Part shown: piece by piece, positions 9,534 to 18,601 of the stretch
Layout: every line of letters begins with the position of its first letter
Position numbering within the stretch: position 1 is the first letter of the stretch
Assembly: GCF_011762005.1 (NCBI RefSeq)
Contig: NZ_JAASQU010000004.1
Span: forward strand, 1-64,000
Direction: 5' to 3'
DNA length: 64,000 nucleotides
Source of the DNA: Qipengyuania flava
Lineage (GTDB): Bacteria; Pseudomonadota; Alphaproteobacteria; Sphingomonadales; Sphingomonadaceae
The notes under the pieces: model-generated
Told to the model about the DNA's origin: nothing
The model's input: only the letters and a program-made list of their open reading frames with translations
The model's database searches: none
Translations under genes and position numbers: made by a program

Positions 9534-10229
9534 CTAGTACTGCGCGCCCGTCCCGAAGACACCGATGATCAGCGGGTCGCGCGTCGCCTGCGGATTGCGG
9601 CGAATGGCCGCTTCCTCGATGCCGATCTCGCGCCAGATCGTGTCGTCGAGACTGGTCGCGAAACGCATCGACGCGCCCGCCAGATCGACCCCCGTCAGCC
9701 CCTGCAGCAATTCGCCGACGAGCGGGTCCTGCGCCACGCGCATCGCCTCGCCCAGTTCGGGCACCATGGCCTCGACCAGAGTGCGGCCCATCGAACCGCG
9801 CAGGAAAGTGGTCGCCGCGGTCGGACCGCCGCGCACCAAGTCGATCGCGTTCTGGATCCCGATCGTGCGGACCGCGTCGGTCACCAGCGGCGCGGCGCGT
9901 TCGGCACCCTCATAGGCGATATCGCCAAAGGCGGTCTCGAGGCGATCCTTGAACAATGCCGAGGTGAGGATGCGCGACAGCACGTCGCCACGCGTGCCGA
10001 GCAATTCGCCGAAACCGATCCTGGCCACCTGCTGGTCCCAGAAACCACCGTCATCGAGCATGCGCGCGAAGGCCCTCTCGCTCGAGAGGTACAGGATGCG
10101 CTGCACCGCATCGACCATGCCAAAGCCGGGGATGGTGGAACAGGCGGGCAGCGCAAGCAGGCCGCCGGTCGCAGCCAGCCCGCCGAGAAATCCGCGGCGT
10201 CCGGTAGCCTTGGCGAGAATATTGGTCAT
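9534..10229 (-). CDS. DUF4197 domain protein, probable Tat-exported lipoprotein
   Basis: A 231-residue protein matching the DUF4197 family, whose function is unknown. The N-terminus has a twin-arginine-like RRGFLGG followed by a hydrophobic stretch and an LPAC lipobox, so it is predicted to be exported and lipid-anchored. The rest is a helical domain, including the stretches AFARMLDDGGFWDQQV and DPLVGELLQGLTGV. An upstream in-frame ATG would add five residues; AGGA at eight bases favours the start at 10229. It is divergent from priA with a 65-base gap. Confidence 0.78.
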   Translation of the reverse strand: MTNILAKATGRRGFLGGLAATGGLLALPACSTIPGFGMVDAVQRILYLSSERAFARMLDDGGFWDQQVARIGFGELLGTRGDVLSRILTSALFKDRLETAFGDIAYEGAERAAPLVTDAVRTIGIQNAIDLVRGGPTAATTFLRGSMGRTLVEAMVPELGEAMRVAQDPLVGELLQGLTGVDLAGASMRFATSLDDTIWREIGIEEAAIRRNPQATRDPLIIGVFGTGAQY

Positions 10230-10294
10230 ATCACTGGTCCTCATTGCATCCTGCCCTTGTTTCAAGCACCTGCCCCCGCCCATATGGCCGGGCC

Positions 10295-12460
10295 ATGAAC
10301 CGCGTGCGCTGCCTCGTTCTCAATGCCGCTCTCGGCCCGCTCGATTACAAGGTGCCCGAAGGCATGGTGGTCGAACCGGGTGCGGTTGTCGAATGCCCGC
10401 TGGGTCCGCGGACGGTAGTCGGAATTGTCTGGGAAGCCGAACGGCTCCCGGGGACCGAAGTTCCAGTGGAGAAGCTGCGCAATCTGCGCGGCCTGCTGCC
10501 CGTCCCGCCGCTGTCGGCACCGCTGCGCCGGCTGATCGAATGGACCGCCGACTATTATGTCGCCTCGCTCGCGAGCGTGGCGCGCATGGCGCTGTCTTCG
10601 GGGGGCGCGCTCAAGGGCCCCGCGACAATGACCGAATACCGTCTGACCGGGGGATTGCCCGAGCGCATGACCCCGCAGCGGCAGGCGGCCATCGACGCGC
10701 TCGAAGGCGAGCAGGCGAACATCCGCGAACTCGCGGGCATCGCGGGCGTCTCCGAAGGCGTGCTGCGCGGGCTGGTCAACCAGGGCGTGCTCGAACCGGT
10801 CGAGGTCGATTGCGACCGGCCCTACGATCCCGCGCACCCCGATTTCGCCGAAGTCGCGCTGAGCGCGCAACAGCGCGAGGCTTCGGGGATATTCAGCGAC
10901 GCGGTGCGCGCGGCGAAGTTCGCTCCCTTCCTGCTCGACGGGGTCACCGGGTCGGGCAAGACCGAGACCTATTTCGAACCCGTTGCGCAAGCGCTGCGGA
11001 TGGGGCGGCAGGTGCTCGTCCTGCTGCCTGAGATCGCGCTGACCGAAAACTTCCTGCACCGCTTCGAGGAGCGGTTCGGCGCGCCACCGGTGCTGTGGCA
11101 TTCCTCGCTGAAATCGACCGAGCGGCGCCGGGCTTATCGCGCAGTGTCCGAAGGCAGCGCGCAGGTGGTGGTGGGCGCACGCTCGGCGCTGTTCCTGCCG
11201 TTTCGCCAGCTTGGCCTGATCGTGGTCGACGAAGCGCACGAGACCAGCTTCAAGCAGGAGGAAGGCGTACGCTACAATGCGCGCGATGTGGCGGTCATGC
11301 GCGGCCATTTCGAACAGGTCCCCGTGGTGCTCGCCAGCGCGACGCCCGCACTCGAAAGCCTGCAAATGGCCGAGAGCGGGGTCTATAAGAAGGTCGACCT
11401 CCCCAGCCGTTTCGGCGGCGCACAGCTTCCGGCCATCGACACGATCGACCTGACCGAAGAACAGCCGCCGCAGGGCATGTGGCTGGCGCAGCGGCTGGTC
11501 GACGGGATCGAGGAACGTCTGGGGCGCGGCGAACAATCGCTGCTGTTCCTGAACCGGCGCGGATATGCCCCGCTGACGCTGTGCCGCAATTGCGGCTTCC
11601 GCTACCAATGTCCCAATTGCAGCGCGTGGCTGGTCGAGCACCGCTTTACCAATCGCCTCGCCTGCCACCATTGCGGACACGAGGCACCCGCCCCGCAGGC
11701 CTGCACCGAATGCGGAGAGCCCGATTGCCTCGTCGCCTGCGGCCCCGGTGTCGAACGGATCGCCGACGAAGTGGCCGAACGCCTGCCGCAGGCGCGCGTG
11801 TTCGTCGCCACTTCGGACACGCTCAACTCGCCCGGCAGGGCTGCCGAGTTCATCGCTGCGGTGGAAGCGCGCGAGGTGGACGTGATCGTTGGCACGCAAT
11901 TGGTAACCAAGGGGTTCCATTTCCCCGAACTGACGCTGGTCGGCGTGGTCGATGCCGATCTCGGGCTCGAGGGCGGCGATCTGCGCGCGGGCGAGCGCAC
12001 TTACCAGCAGGTCGCGCAGGTCGCCGGGCGCGCGGGGCGCGGCTCGAAACCCGGTGAAGTGCTCATCCAGACGCGCCATCCCGAGGCGCCGGTGATCGCG
12101 GCGCTCGCGGCGGGTGATCGCGATGCCTTCTATTCGGCCGAGACCGAGATGCGCCGCGAAGCGGGCGCGCCGCCCTTCGGCCGCTGGGCGGCGATCATCA
12201 TTTCGAGCGAGGACGATGCCGAAGCGCGCGAAGCTGCCAACCGCATCGGCGCTTTCCGCCCCGAGGTCGCCGAATGTCTGATCCTCGGCCCCGCGCCCGC
12301 ACCCATGGCGCTGCTACGCGGCCGCTACCGCTATCGCTTCCTGATCAACGCGCGACGCAGCGTGCAATTGCAGGACGTGATCCGCCGTTGGCTGGGGGCG
12401 CTCGACCACCCTCCCGGCGTGCGTGTGGCAGTGGATATCGATCCCTACAGTTTCGTTTGA
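10295..12460 (+). CDS. priA: Primosomal protein N' (replication restart helicase)
   Basis: PriA, the 3'-5' helicase that recognises stalled forks and starts loading of DnaB. The 721-residue protein has an N-terminal DNA-binding region, a Walker A motif GVTGSGKT near residue 215, a VVDEAHE Walker B near 310, and a zinc-binding module with paired cysteines between about 428 and 480 (CRNCGFRYQCPNC, CHHCG and CTECG). An in-frame start 51 bases upstream exists, but the chosen ATG begins the conserved MNRVRCLVLNAALG. It is divergent from the DUF4197 gene. Confidence 0.96.
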   Translation: MNRVRCLVLNAALGPLDYKVPEGMVVEPGAVVECPLGPRTVVGIVWEAERLPGTEVPVEKLRNLRGLLPVPPLSAPLRRLIEWTADYYVASLASVARMALSSGGALKGPATMTEYRLTGGLPERMTPQRQAAIDALEGEQANIRELAGIAGVSEGVLRGLVNQGVLEPVEVDCDRPYDPAHPDFAEVALSAQQREASGIFSDAVRAAKFAPFLLDGVTGSGKTETYFEPVAQALRMGRQVLVLLPEIALTENFLHRFEERFGAPPVLWHSSLKSTERRRAYRAVSEGSAQVVVGARSALFLPFRQLGLIVVDEAHETSFKQEEGVRYNARDVAVMRGHFEQVPVVLASATPALESLQMAESGVYKKVDLPSRFGGAQLPAIDTIDLTEEQPPQGMWLAQRLVDGIEERLGRGEQSLLFLNRRGYAPLTLCRNCGFRYQCPNCSAWLVEHRFTNRLACHHCGHEAPAPQACTECGEPDCLVACGPGVERIADEVAERLPQARVFVATSDTLNSPGRAAEFIAAVEAREVDVIVGTQLVTKGFHFPELTLVGVVDADLGLEGGDLRAGERTYQQVAQVAGRAGRGSKPGEVLIQTRHPEAPVIAALAAGDRDAFYSAETEMRREAGAPPFGRWAAIIISSEDDAEAREAANRIGAFRPEVAECLILGPAPAPMALLRGRYRYRFLINARRSVQLQDVIRRWLGALDHPPGVRVAVDIDPYSFV

Positions 12461-12533
12461 TTGTCGCGTGTGGTGTGCCTAGGCTCGGCGCTGTCCGGGC
12501 CATCGCAGGGTCCGTCACAGGGGTCTATTTTCG

Positions 12534-14144
12534 ATGATCAGGGTTCTTGCCGCACTGACGGCCTGTCTGGCTTTGTTCGCCTCGCCCGCGCACGCCGCCG
12601 ACGATATCTGGAAACGGGCCGATACGCGGCATTTCACCATCTATTCGACGGGCGACGAAGAAGATCTGACCGCCTTTGCCCGCGATCTCGAGCGGTTCGA
12701 TGGGCTGCTGCGGTTCTGGTACGACAAGCCCGATCGGCCGGGCAAGGACCCGATCACGATCTACCTGCTCGACGGGTCGCGCGGAGTCCAGAAGCTGCTC
12801 GGTTCGCGCGGCGTGGCGGGCTATTATTCACCCCACATCGAAGGGACCTACGCGGTCGCCCATCGCGGTGGCGGCGGGTGGCGCGGCCTGACCGGACAGC
12901 GCGTGCTGTTCCACGAATATGCCCATCACTTCATGTTCAACGAATTCGCCGTGCCCGCACCCGCATGGCTGATCGAAGGGTTCGCCGAATTCCTCGCCAC
13001 GGTCGAATTCGGCGAGGACGGCAGTTGGACCTACGGCAAGCCAGCCACCCATCGCGGCGCCGAATTGCGGTATTTCGATGACGCGCAGATCGAGCGCCTG
13101 CTCTCTTGGCCCGATGGCGAGCGGAGGCTCATTGCCGGATTCTACGGCTGGTCCTGGGGGCTCACGCACATGCTCTACACCGCGCCCGATCGCGGCGCGC
13201 GCATCTCCGCCTATATAGAGCGGCTTTCCGCCGGTGAAAAACCCCTGCCCGCCGCGCGCGCCGTGTTCGGTGATTTGCGTCAGCTCGAACGCCAGCTGGA
13301 GCGTCACGTGCGCGGCGATATCGAATATGGCGTTTCGTCGGAGACGTTCCCGTGGTCGCAGGATGTCGCGCTGAGCACGCTTCCCGTCGCCGAGGGTCGG
13401 ATGCTCGAACTCCACCTGCGGCGCATGGGGGGACACAAGCTCGAAGACACGCGCGACGATCTCGCCGCCTTCGCACAAGCGGGGTCGCTCAGCGCAGATG
13501 CCTATGCCGAAATGGCCATGGCCGAGATGTGGCTCGAGGAAAGGGAACGCGAAAAATACCAGGAAGAGCACGAGGATGACGACGCGGTCGAGGACAAGGA
13601 AATGGGCGGCCCCTATTTCGTGGCCGCCGAGGCAGCAGCCGACCGGGCGCTGGCGGTAGATGCGAGCCACCTGCGTGCCAATATCGTCAAGGGCCGCATT
13701 CTGAGCCATCGGCTGTACGAGGACGGCAACACCGACGGCGAAGCCTGGGCACAAGCGCGGCGACATTTCCAGATCGCGAACCGCACCGATCCGACCAATG
13801 CCGAAGCGCTCTATCGCTTCGCCCGCAGCTACGCACGTGAAGGGCGCGAAGGGGCGATGATGCACGATGCCTATGTCGCGGCCTTCAAGCGCGCGCCCCA
13901 GACCAGGGCTTTCCGCGTCGGTCTCGCCTATGATCTAGCGCGGCTGGGACGGCATGACGACGGTATCGCCCTGCTGCAGATGCTTGCCAACGACCCGCAT
14001 TTCCCCAAACCGGGCCGCCGCGCGATCGAACGGATCGAGGCCATGCGTGAGAGCGGGACCAAATTTCCCGACCTCAGCGATATCGACGAAGATTTCGAGC
14101 CCGACGATGACGAGAATGACGATAAGGACGACGACAAGGAATAG
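12534..14144 (+). CDS. Secreted gluzincin-like metallopeptidase with TPR region (DUF1570-like)
   Basis: A 536-residue exported protein whose role is unknown. A signal peptide (about residues 1-21, ending AHA) precedes a domain with a zinc-peptidase motif HEYAH at 127-131 and a downstream EGFAEF Glu near 148-152, the gluzincin arrangement of peptidase MA/DUF1570 proteins. The C-terminal half contains TPR-like helical repeats (for example DPTNAEALYRFARSYAREG) and the protein ends in a strongly acidic Asp/Glu tail of roughly 20 residues. An acidic DD/EE-rich insert also lies near residue 350. It is not obviously in an operon with priA (73-base gap). Catalysis is inferred from the motif only. Confidence 0.75.
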   Translation: MIRVLAALTACLALFASPAHAADDIWKRADTRHFTIYSTGDEEDLTAFARDLERFDGLLRFWYDKPDRPGKDPITIYLLDGSRGVQKLLGSRGVAGYYSPHIEGTYAVAHRGGGGWRGLTGQRVLFHEYAHHFMFNEFAVPAPAWLIEGFAEFLATVEFGEDGSWTYGKPATHRGAELRYFDDAQIERLLSWPDGERRLIAGFYGWSWGLTHMLYTAPDRGARISAYIERLSAGEKPLPAARAVFGDLRQLERQLERHVRGDIEYGVSSETFPWSQDVALSTLPVAEGRMLELHLRRMGGHKLEDTRDDLAAFAQAGSLSADAYAEMAMAEMWLEEREREKYQEEHEDDDAVEDKEMGGPYFVAAEAAADRALAVDASHLRANIVKGRILSHRLYEDGNTDGEAWAQARRHFQIANRTDPTNAEALYRFARSYAREGREGAMMHDAYVAAFKRAPQTRAFRVGLAYDLARLGRHDDGIALLQMLANDPHFPKPGRRAIERIEAMRESGTKFPDLSDIDEDFEPDDDENDDKDDDKE

Positions 14145-14228
14145 GCCGCCGGGCGGTCAAGGCATCGCGGGCTATCCGGATCTTGTAGCGGGAACCCCGG
14201 GTTTCGCCGGCACGTTCACATCGACTGT

Positions 14229-14744
14229 ATGGCCGAGGAACTTGAAGCCGCGCTGCCGGACGATGTCTGCGATCTTGCCGAGCGCATACTTGCTGCCGCG
14301 AAGCAGCGCGACTGGCAGATTGCGACGGCAGAAAGCTGCACCGGCGGACTGCTCGCCGCACTGTTTACCGATGTGCCGGGTTACAGCCACGTGTTCGATC
14401 GCGGGTTCGTCTCCTATTCGGACGGCGCGAAATGCGATCTGCTCGGCCTGGCCAGCGAGATGGTCGAGAATTGCGGCGCGGTCAGCCGCGAGGTCGCCGA
14501 AGCGATGGCCGAAGGAGCGCTCGAGCGATCGGCTGCGCAACTGGCGGTCTCGATCACCGGCTTCGCGGGCCCCGGCGGCGAAGATGACGAGGAAGGTCTC
14601 GTCCATTTCGCACTCGCCGCCAGCGGTGGCGAGAAATGGCATCGCGAAGAACACTTCGGACCGATCGGGCGCGATGGCGTGCGGATTGCAGCCTTGCGCG
14701 CGGCGCTCGACATGCTGCGCGAAACGCTCGACCTCGCGGCCTAG
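14229..14744 (+). CDS. CinA C-terminal domain protein, nicotinamide-nucleotide amidohydrolase type
   Basis: A 171-residue stand-alone CinA/PncC C-terminal domain. It carries the ESCTGG motif near residue 36 and ITGFAGPGG near 113, both characteristic of the amidohydrolase that converts NMN to nicotinate mononucleotide in pyridine nucleotide salvage. The N-terminal MoCF-like domain of full CinA is absent, which is common. No clear ribosome-binding site precedes the ATG. The stop codon overlaps that of the convergent hxlR-type gene within the tetranucleotide CTAG. Confidence 0.88.
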   Translation: MAEELEAALPDDVCDLAERILAAAKQRDWQIATAESCTGGLLAALFTDVPGYSHVFDRGFVSYSDGAKCDLLGLASEMVENCGAVSREVAEAMAEGALERSAAQLAVSITGFAGPGGEDDEEGLVHFALAASGGEKWHREEHFGPIGRDGVRIAALRAALDMLRETLDLAA

Positions 14745-15166
14745 TCCTGACCGCCGTCGTAAACCGCGCGGGCAGCCTCGACCTTGGTGATATTGGCAAT
14801 TGCCCAATTGCCCAGCCGGGCCACCGGATCGCACAGCGAGCGCCCGAGTTCGGTGAGCGCGTAGTCGACCCGCGGGGGGACGCTGGGGGTCACGGCACGG
14901 CTGACCAGCCCGTCGCGTTCGAGGCCACGCAGCGTGCGGGTGAGCATGCGCTGCGAAATGCCCGGGATATCGCGCCGCAATTCGTTGAATCGCCGCGACC
15001 CGTTGGCCAGCCCCATCACCACGCGGACCGACCATTTGTCGCCCACACGCGCGAGAATGTCGTTTACTGCGGTGCATTGCGGAGCATCGTGGACCTCAAG
15101 AGTCACATCGGTGTTCCTATCGGACAGCAAGGTGCCTTCTTGCGCGACTTGGGGTGCAGTTTCCAT
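14741..15166 (-). CDS. HxlR-family winged-helix transcriptional regulator
   Basis: A 141-residue MarR-like regulator of the HxlR type. The recognition region contains GDKWSVRVVMGL and RRFNELRRDIPGISQRMLTRTLRGLERDGLV, the standard HxlR helix pattern at about residues 42-85. A cysteine in DAPQCTAV sits just before the first helix, where redox-sensing HxlR proteins such as YodB keep theirs. It is divergent from azoR with only 41 bases between, which suggests that it controls azoR and itself in response to quinones, azo compounds or other electrophiles. That role is inferred from context. Confidence 0.9.
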   Translation of the reverse strand: METAPQVAQEGTLLSDRNTDVTLEVHDAPQCTAVNDILARVGDKWSVRVVMGLANGSRRFNELRRDIPGISQRMLTRTLRGLERDGLVSRAVTPSVPPRVDYALTELGRSLCDPVARLGNWAIANITKVEAARAVYDGGQD

Positions 15167-15184
15167 ATGGCCTCCAGGTTATTG

Positions 15185-15195
15185 ATAGTAACTAT
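15185..15195. promoter_or_regulatory. Candidate HxlR operator in the hxlR-azoR intergenic region
   Basis: A perfect 11-bp palindrome ATAGTAACTAT lies in the 41-base divergent gap, 12 bases before the azoR start. HxlR-family operators of the YodB type contain TACTAT/ATAGTA half-sites, so this is a good candidate for the binding site of the neighbouring regulator. It was not tested against other copies. Confidence 0.6.
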
Positions 15196-15207
15196 GGAGT
15201 CCTACGC

Positions 15208-15804
15208 ATGCAAATCCTTCGTATCGACAGTTCGACCACCGGCGACCAGTCGATCAGCCGCAAGCTGACCGACGAGCTGCTAAGCCATTTTACCGCGAAA
15301 CATCCCGATGCCGAAGTGGTAACGCGCGATCTTGTGGCCGACCCGCTGCCGCATATCGACCCGATCACCACCAGCGCGATCCGCACGCCGCCCGAAACGC
15401 ATGAGGAAGCGGTTGCCGCCGCTTACCCCGAACAGCGCGCGGTGCTCGACGAATTCCTTGCCAGCGATGTGGTGATCGTCGGCGCGCCGATGTATAATTT
15501 CACCATTCCCAGCCAGCTCAAGGCATGGCTCGACCGGCTGGGCGTACCCGGCGTGACGTTCAAATATTCGGAGAATGGCCCCGAGGGGCTGGCCGGCGGA
15601 CGCAAGGTCGTGATCGCCTCTGCACGCGGCGGCGAATATTCGACCGACCAGCTGGCCGAGAACCAGGAAAGCCTGCTCACCACCTTCTTCGGCTTCATCG
15701 GCGTGGATGACCTCCACTTCGTTCGCGTCGAAAAGGCCGGTTTCGGCCCCGAGGCGATCGAGCAAGGCATGAATGCGGCGAAGCAGGAAATCGCCCAGCT
15801 GTAA
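15208..15804 (+). CDS. azoR: FMN-dependent NADH-azoreductase
   Basis: A 198-residue flavodoxin-fold reductase of the AzoR family that reduces azo bonds and quinones at the expense of NADH. The N-terminus MQILRIDSST is the FMN phosphate loop, and the APMYNFTIPSQLKAWLDR segment near residues 92-110 is a family hallmark. The start is the ATG after GGAGTCCTACGC; an extension upstream would run into the operator region. It is divergent from an HxlR regulator, a pairing typical of quinone-detoxification genes. Confidence 0.94.
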   Translation: MQILRIDSSTTGDQSISRKLTDELLSHFTAKHPDAEVVTRDLVADPLPHIDPITTSAIRTPPETHEEAVAAAYPEQRAVLDEFLASDVVIVGAPMYNFTIPSQLKAWLDRLGVPGVTFKYSENGPEGLAGGRKVVIASARGGEYSTDQLAENQESLLTTFFGFIGVDDLHFVRVEKAGFGPEAIEQGMNAAKQEIAQL

Positions 15805-15837
15805 GGCACCATCGCGGTGGCCGGGCATTGTTCACCC

Positions 15838-17400
15838 ATGCCCGGCCCCGTTCTCGTCCCCATCCTCGGCGACCAGCTGACCCGCGACCTTGCCAGCCTG
15901 CGCGGGCGCACCAAGGACGATAGCGTTATCCTCATGATGGAGGTCTGGGACGAGGCGACCTATGTCCGCCACCACAAGCAGAAGATCGCGCTGATTTTCT
16001 CCGCGATGCGCCATTTCGCCGAGGAATTGCGCGATGCGGGGTGGTCGGTTGATTACACGAAGCTCGACGATCCCGACAATGCGGGGAGCTTCACCGGCGA
16101 ACTCGCACGTGCGATCGAACGGCACGACCCGCGCTTCGTCAGCGTGGTCGAGGCAGGCGAGTGGCGCGTGCGGCAGGACATGGGGCAATGGGCGGACAAG
16201 TTCGCTTGTGAAATCGAGATCCTGCGCGACGACCGCTTCATCTGTTCGCAGTCCGAATTCGACGCATGGGCGGAAGACCGCAAGGAATTGCGGATGGAGT
16301 TCTTCTACCGCGAGATGCGGCGCAAGACAGGGCTGCTGATGGCCGAGGACGGCAAGCCCGAAGGCGGGGAGTGGAATTACGACAGCGAGAACCGCAAGCC
16401 GCCCAAGGACGGGCTCGCCGCTCCCGAACGCCCCAGGTTCGAACCCGATGCCGTGACGCAGGAAGTTATCGAGCTGGTCGAAGACCGGTTCGGCGATCAT
16501 TTCGGATCGCTCGATACATTCGGCTGGCCGGTGACGCGCGACGAGGCCGAAGAGGCCGCCGATGCCTTCTTCACCGAGCGGATCGAATGCTTCGGCCCCT
16601 ATCAGGACGCGATGGTCGCGGGCGAGGACGACCTGTTCCATTCGATGCTTTCGACCAGCATCAACCTCGGCCTGCTCGACCCGCTTGAGCTGTGTCGCCG
16701 CGCAGAGGAAGCCTATCGCGAGGGCCGCGCGCCGCTCAACAGCGTCGAGGGCTTCATTCGCCAGATCATCGGCTGGCGCGAATATGTGCGCGGGTTCTAC
16801 TGGCACCAGATGCCGCATCTGCAGAAGGCAAATGCGCTCAACGCGCAGCGCGGCCTGCCCGAGTTCTACTGGACCGGCGAAACCGACATGGCCTGCCTGG
16901 CCGACTGCATCCGCTCGACCCGCGACAATGCGCATGCGCACCATATCCAGCGGCTGATGGTGCTGGGCAATTTTGCACTGCTGGCGGGGATCGACCCGCG
17001 CGCGGTGCAGGACTGGTATCTGGTGGTCTATGCCGATGCCTATGAATGGGTCGAATTGCCCAATGTGGCGGCGATGATCCTTTATGCCGATGGCGGAAAG
17101 CTGGCGTCCAAGCCCTATGCGGCAAGCGGCAATTACATCAACAAGATGAGCAATTACTGCGCCGGCTGCACCTATTCGCCCAGCAAGAAGACGGGCGAAG
17201 GCGCCTGCCCCTTCAATCCGCTGTACTGGCATTTCATAGACCGGCACCGCGAACGTCTGGAGAAGAACCACCGGATCGGGCGGATCTATGCCACTTGGGA
17301 CCGGATGGGCGAGGAACGCCAGCGCGACTATCTCGACAGCGCCGAGAGCTTCCTCGAAACGCTCGAACCCGCCGCCGCGGGATGGGCGCGGGCCGACTAG
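15838..17400 (+). CDS. phrB: Iron-sulfur cryptochrome/(6-4) photolyase (FeS-BCP, PhrB-like)
   Basis: A 520-residue photolyase of the iron-sulfur bacterial cryptochrome/photolyase group, which repairs (6-4) photoproducts with blue light. The four cluster cysteines are visible: one in DMACLADC (the PhrB Cys350 equivalent) and three in the C-terminal CAGC and GACPFNPLYW segments, where CxxC is followed 12 residues later by Cys. FAD-site residues lie in the ENAHAHHIQRLM-like stretch (here DNAHAHHIQRLM). A start 21 bases upstream is in frame; the ATG at 15838 begins the conserved MPGPVLVPILGDQLT. It follows azoR by about 33 bases. Confidence 0.92.
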   Translation: MPGPVLVPILGDQLTRDLASLRGRTKDDSVILMMEVWDEATYVRHHKQKIALIFSAMRHFAEELRDAGWSVDYTKLDDPDNAGSFTGELARAIERHDPRFVSVVEAGEWRVRQDMGQWADKFACEIEILRDDRFICSQSEFDAWAEDRKELRMEFFYREMRRKTGLLMAEDGKPEGGEWNYDSENRKPPKDGLAAPERPRFEPDAVTQEVIELVEDRFGDHFGSLDTFGWPVTRDEAEEAADAFFTERIECFGPYQDAMVAGEDDLFHSMLSTSINLGLLDPLELCRRAEEAYREGRAPLNSVEGFIRQIIGWREYVRGFYWHQMPHLQKANALNAQRGLPEFYWTGETDMACLADCIRSTRDNAHAHHIQRLMVLGNFALLAGIDPRAVQDWYLVVYADAYEWVELPNVAAMILYADGGKLASKPYAASGNYINKMSNYCAGCTYSPSKKTGEGACPFNPLYWHFIDRHRERLEKNHRIGRIYATWDRMGEERQRDYLDSAESFLETLEPAAAGWARAD

Positions 17401-17635
17401 GCCATCATTTCGCCGCAATTCGACCACCGCCGGTCCCGGCGCACGGAGACATGTCGCGCCGTGTTCATTGGGCTGTCAGGTCGGTGCCGACACCTGCGCC
17501 GCCTGCGACGATCGCGTCGCTTAGAAGACCGATAATACCAAGGGGGCTGGATGGCCGCACGGGCATAACGGTGGGACGGCGTGGGAGGTTACTTCCGCGC
17601 AACGCCAGTGCCGGTCGCAGCGAAGGAGTATGAAT

Positions 17636-18544
17636 ATGATTGCCATGACCAAGAGTTCGAAGACGTTTGCAGCGCTGGCTGCGCTCGCCCTGCCCGTCAC
17701 CGCCGGTGCGCAGTCGCAGGAACTCGAACCGCAGGCTGGCGTGCAGAGCGGCGGCGAAACGATGACGGTGGTTGGCACCATGCCCAGCGACCTGACCGGC
17801 ATGCCCGAGGGCCCCGAATTCGAAGGCGTCATTTCGGCGCGCGATGGCGACAAGGTGCAGGTGACCAGTGCCGATGGGACGCGCACGGTGGTCGCGATCA
17901 GCCCCTCTACCGAGATCCGCAGCAGCGGCGGCTTCCTCGGCCTCGACAAGGACCAGCTCGCTGCGAGCGACCTGCTCAACGGCCTGCCGGTCGAAGTCGA
18001 GACCGTGGAATGGGCCAATCGCGGCCTGATCGCCACCAAGGTCGCGCTGAAGAGCAAGCATCTCGAAACCGCGCGGATGATCCACACCGGGACCGATCAG
18101 CGCTTCACCGCCAATGAAGCGGCAACCGAGGCGCTGCGCGGCCGTGTCGCCAACATCGACCAGTACAATGTGAAGGGCACCACCAACGTCTATTTCGACA
18201 CCGCCAGGTACAATCTGTCGCAGCAGGCGCGAGCCGAGCTGTGCCAGGCGGCCGAACAGGCGAAGGCGACCGACAATGCGCTGCTCCTGGTCGTCGGCTA
18301 CACCGACTCGACCGGCGATTACGAGTACAACCAGGAACTGAGCGAGAAGCGCGCCGCGCGGGTAACCAATTTCCTCCAGCAGGAATGCGACTGGGCACCC
18401 TATCGCATGATGACCCCGACCGGCATGGCAGAAGCCGATCCGGCAGCGGACAACACCACCGAACAGGGCAAGGCGCAGAATCGCCGCGTGGCGGTGAACA
18501 TCCTCGTCAGCAAGAGCGTCGACGGGATGAGCGCGGGTCTCTGA
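17636..18544 (+). CDS. OmpA-family outer membrane protein with DUF5666-like N-terminal region
   Basis: A 302-residue envelope protein. A signal peptide ends near GAQ, then comes a region with GVISARDGDKVQVTSADG, resembling DUF5666 beta repeats, then an OmpA-like peptidoglycan-binding domain (about 185-290) with VYFDTARYNLS, GYTDSTGDYEYN, LSEKRA and NRRVAVNILV. Two Cys (in ELCQAA and QECDW) may form a disulfide in the domain. AGGAG ends seven bases before the ATG at 17636; a second ATG at 17630 is too close to it, so 17636 is preferred. A strong palindromic terminator follows. Confidence 0.88.
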   Translation: MIAMTKSSKTFAALAALALPVTAGAQSQELEPQAGVQSGGETMTVVGTMPSDLTGMPEGPEFEGVISARDGDKVQVTSADGTRTVVAISPSTEIRSSGGFLGLDKDQLAASDLLNGLPVEVETVEWANRGLIATKVALKSKHLETARMIHTGTDQRFTANEAATEALRGRVANIDQYNVKGTTNVYFDTARYNLSQQARAELCQAAEQAKATDNALLLVVGYTDSTGDYEYNQELSEKRAARVTNFLQQECDWAPYRMMTPTGMAEADPAADNTTEQGKAQNRRVAVNILVSKSVDGMSAGL

Positions 18545-18567
18545 TCCGGTTGCAGCCGTAAGAAAAG

Positions 18568-18597
18568 GAAAGGGCGGGCCCGCGGGCCCGCCCTTTC
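18568..18597. terminator. Convergent bidirectional terminator
   Basis: A perfect 30-bp palindrome built on AAAGGGCGGGC, with C- and T-rich flanks. It sits between the OmpA-like gene ending at 18544 on the plus strand and the siderophore-interacting protein ending at 18602 on the minus strand. It can terminate transcription from both sides. Confidence 0.85.
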
Positions 18598-18601
18598 TCG
18601 T

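Noticed and set aside
17401-17629. The 229-base gap before the OmpA-like gene, searched for RNA or short genes
   Set aside because: No convincing hairpin, promoter or coding pattern was found; it is probably an ordinary promoter region.
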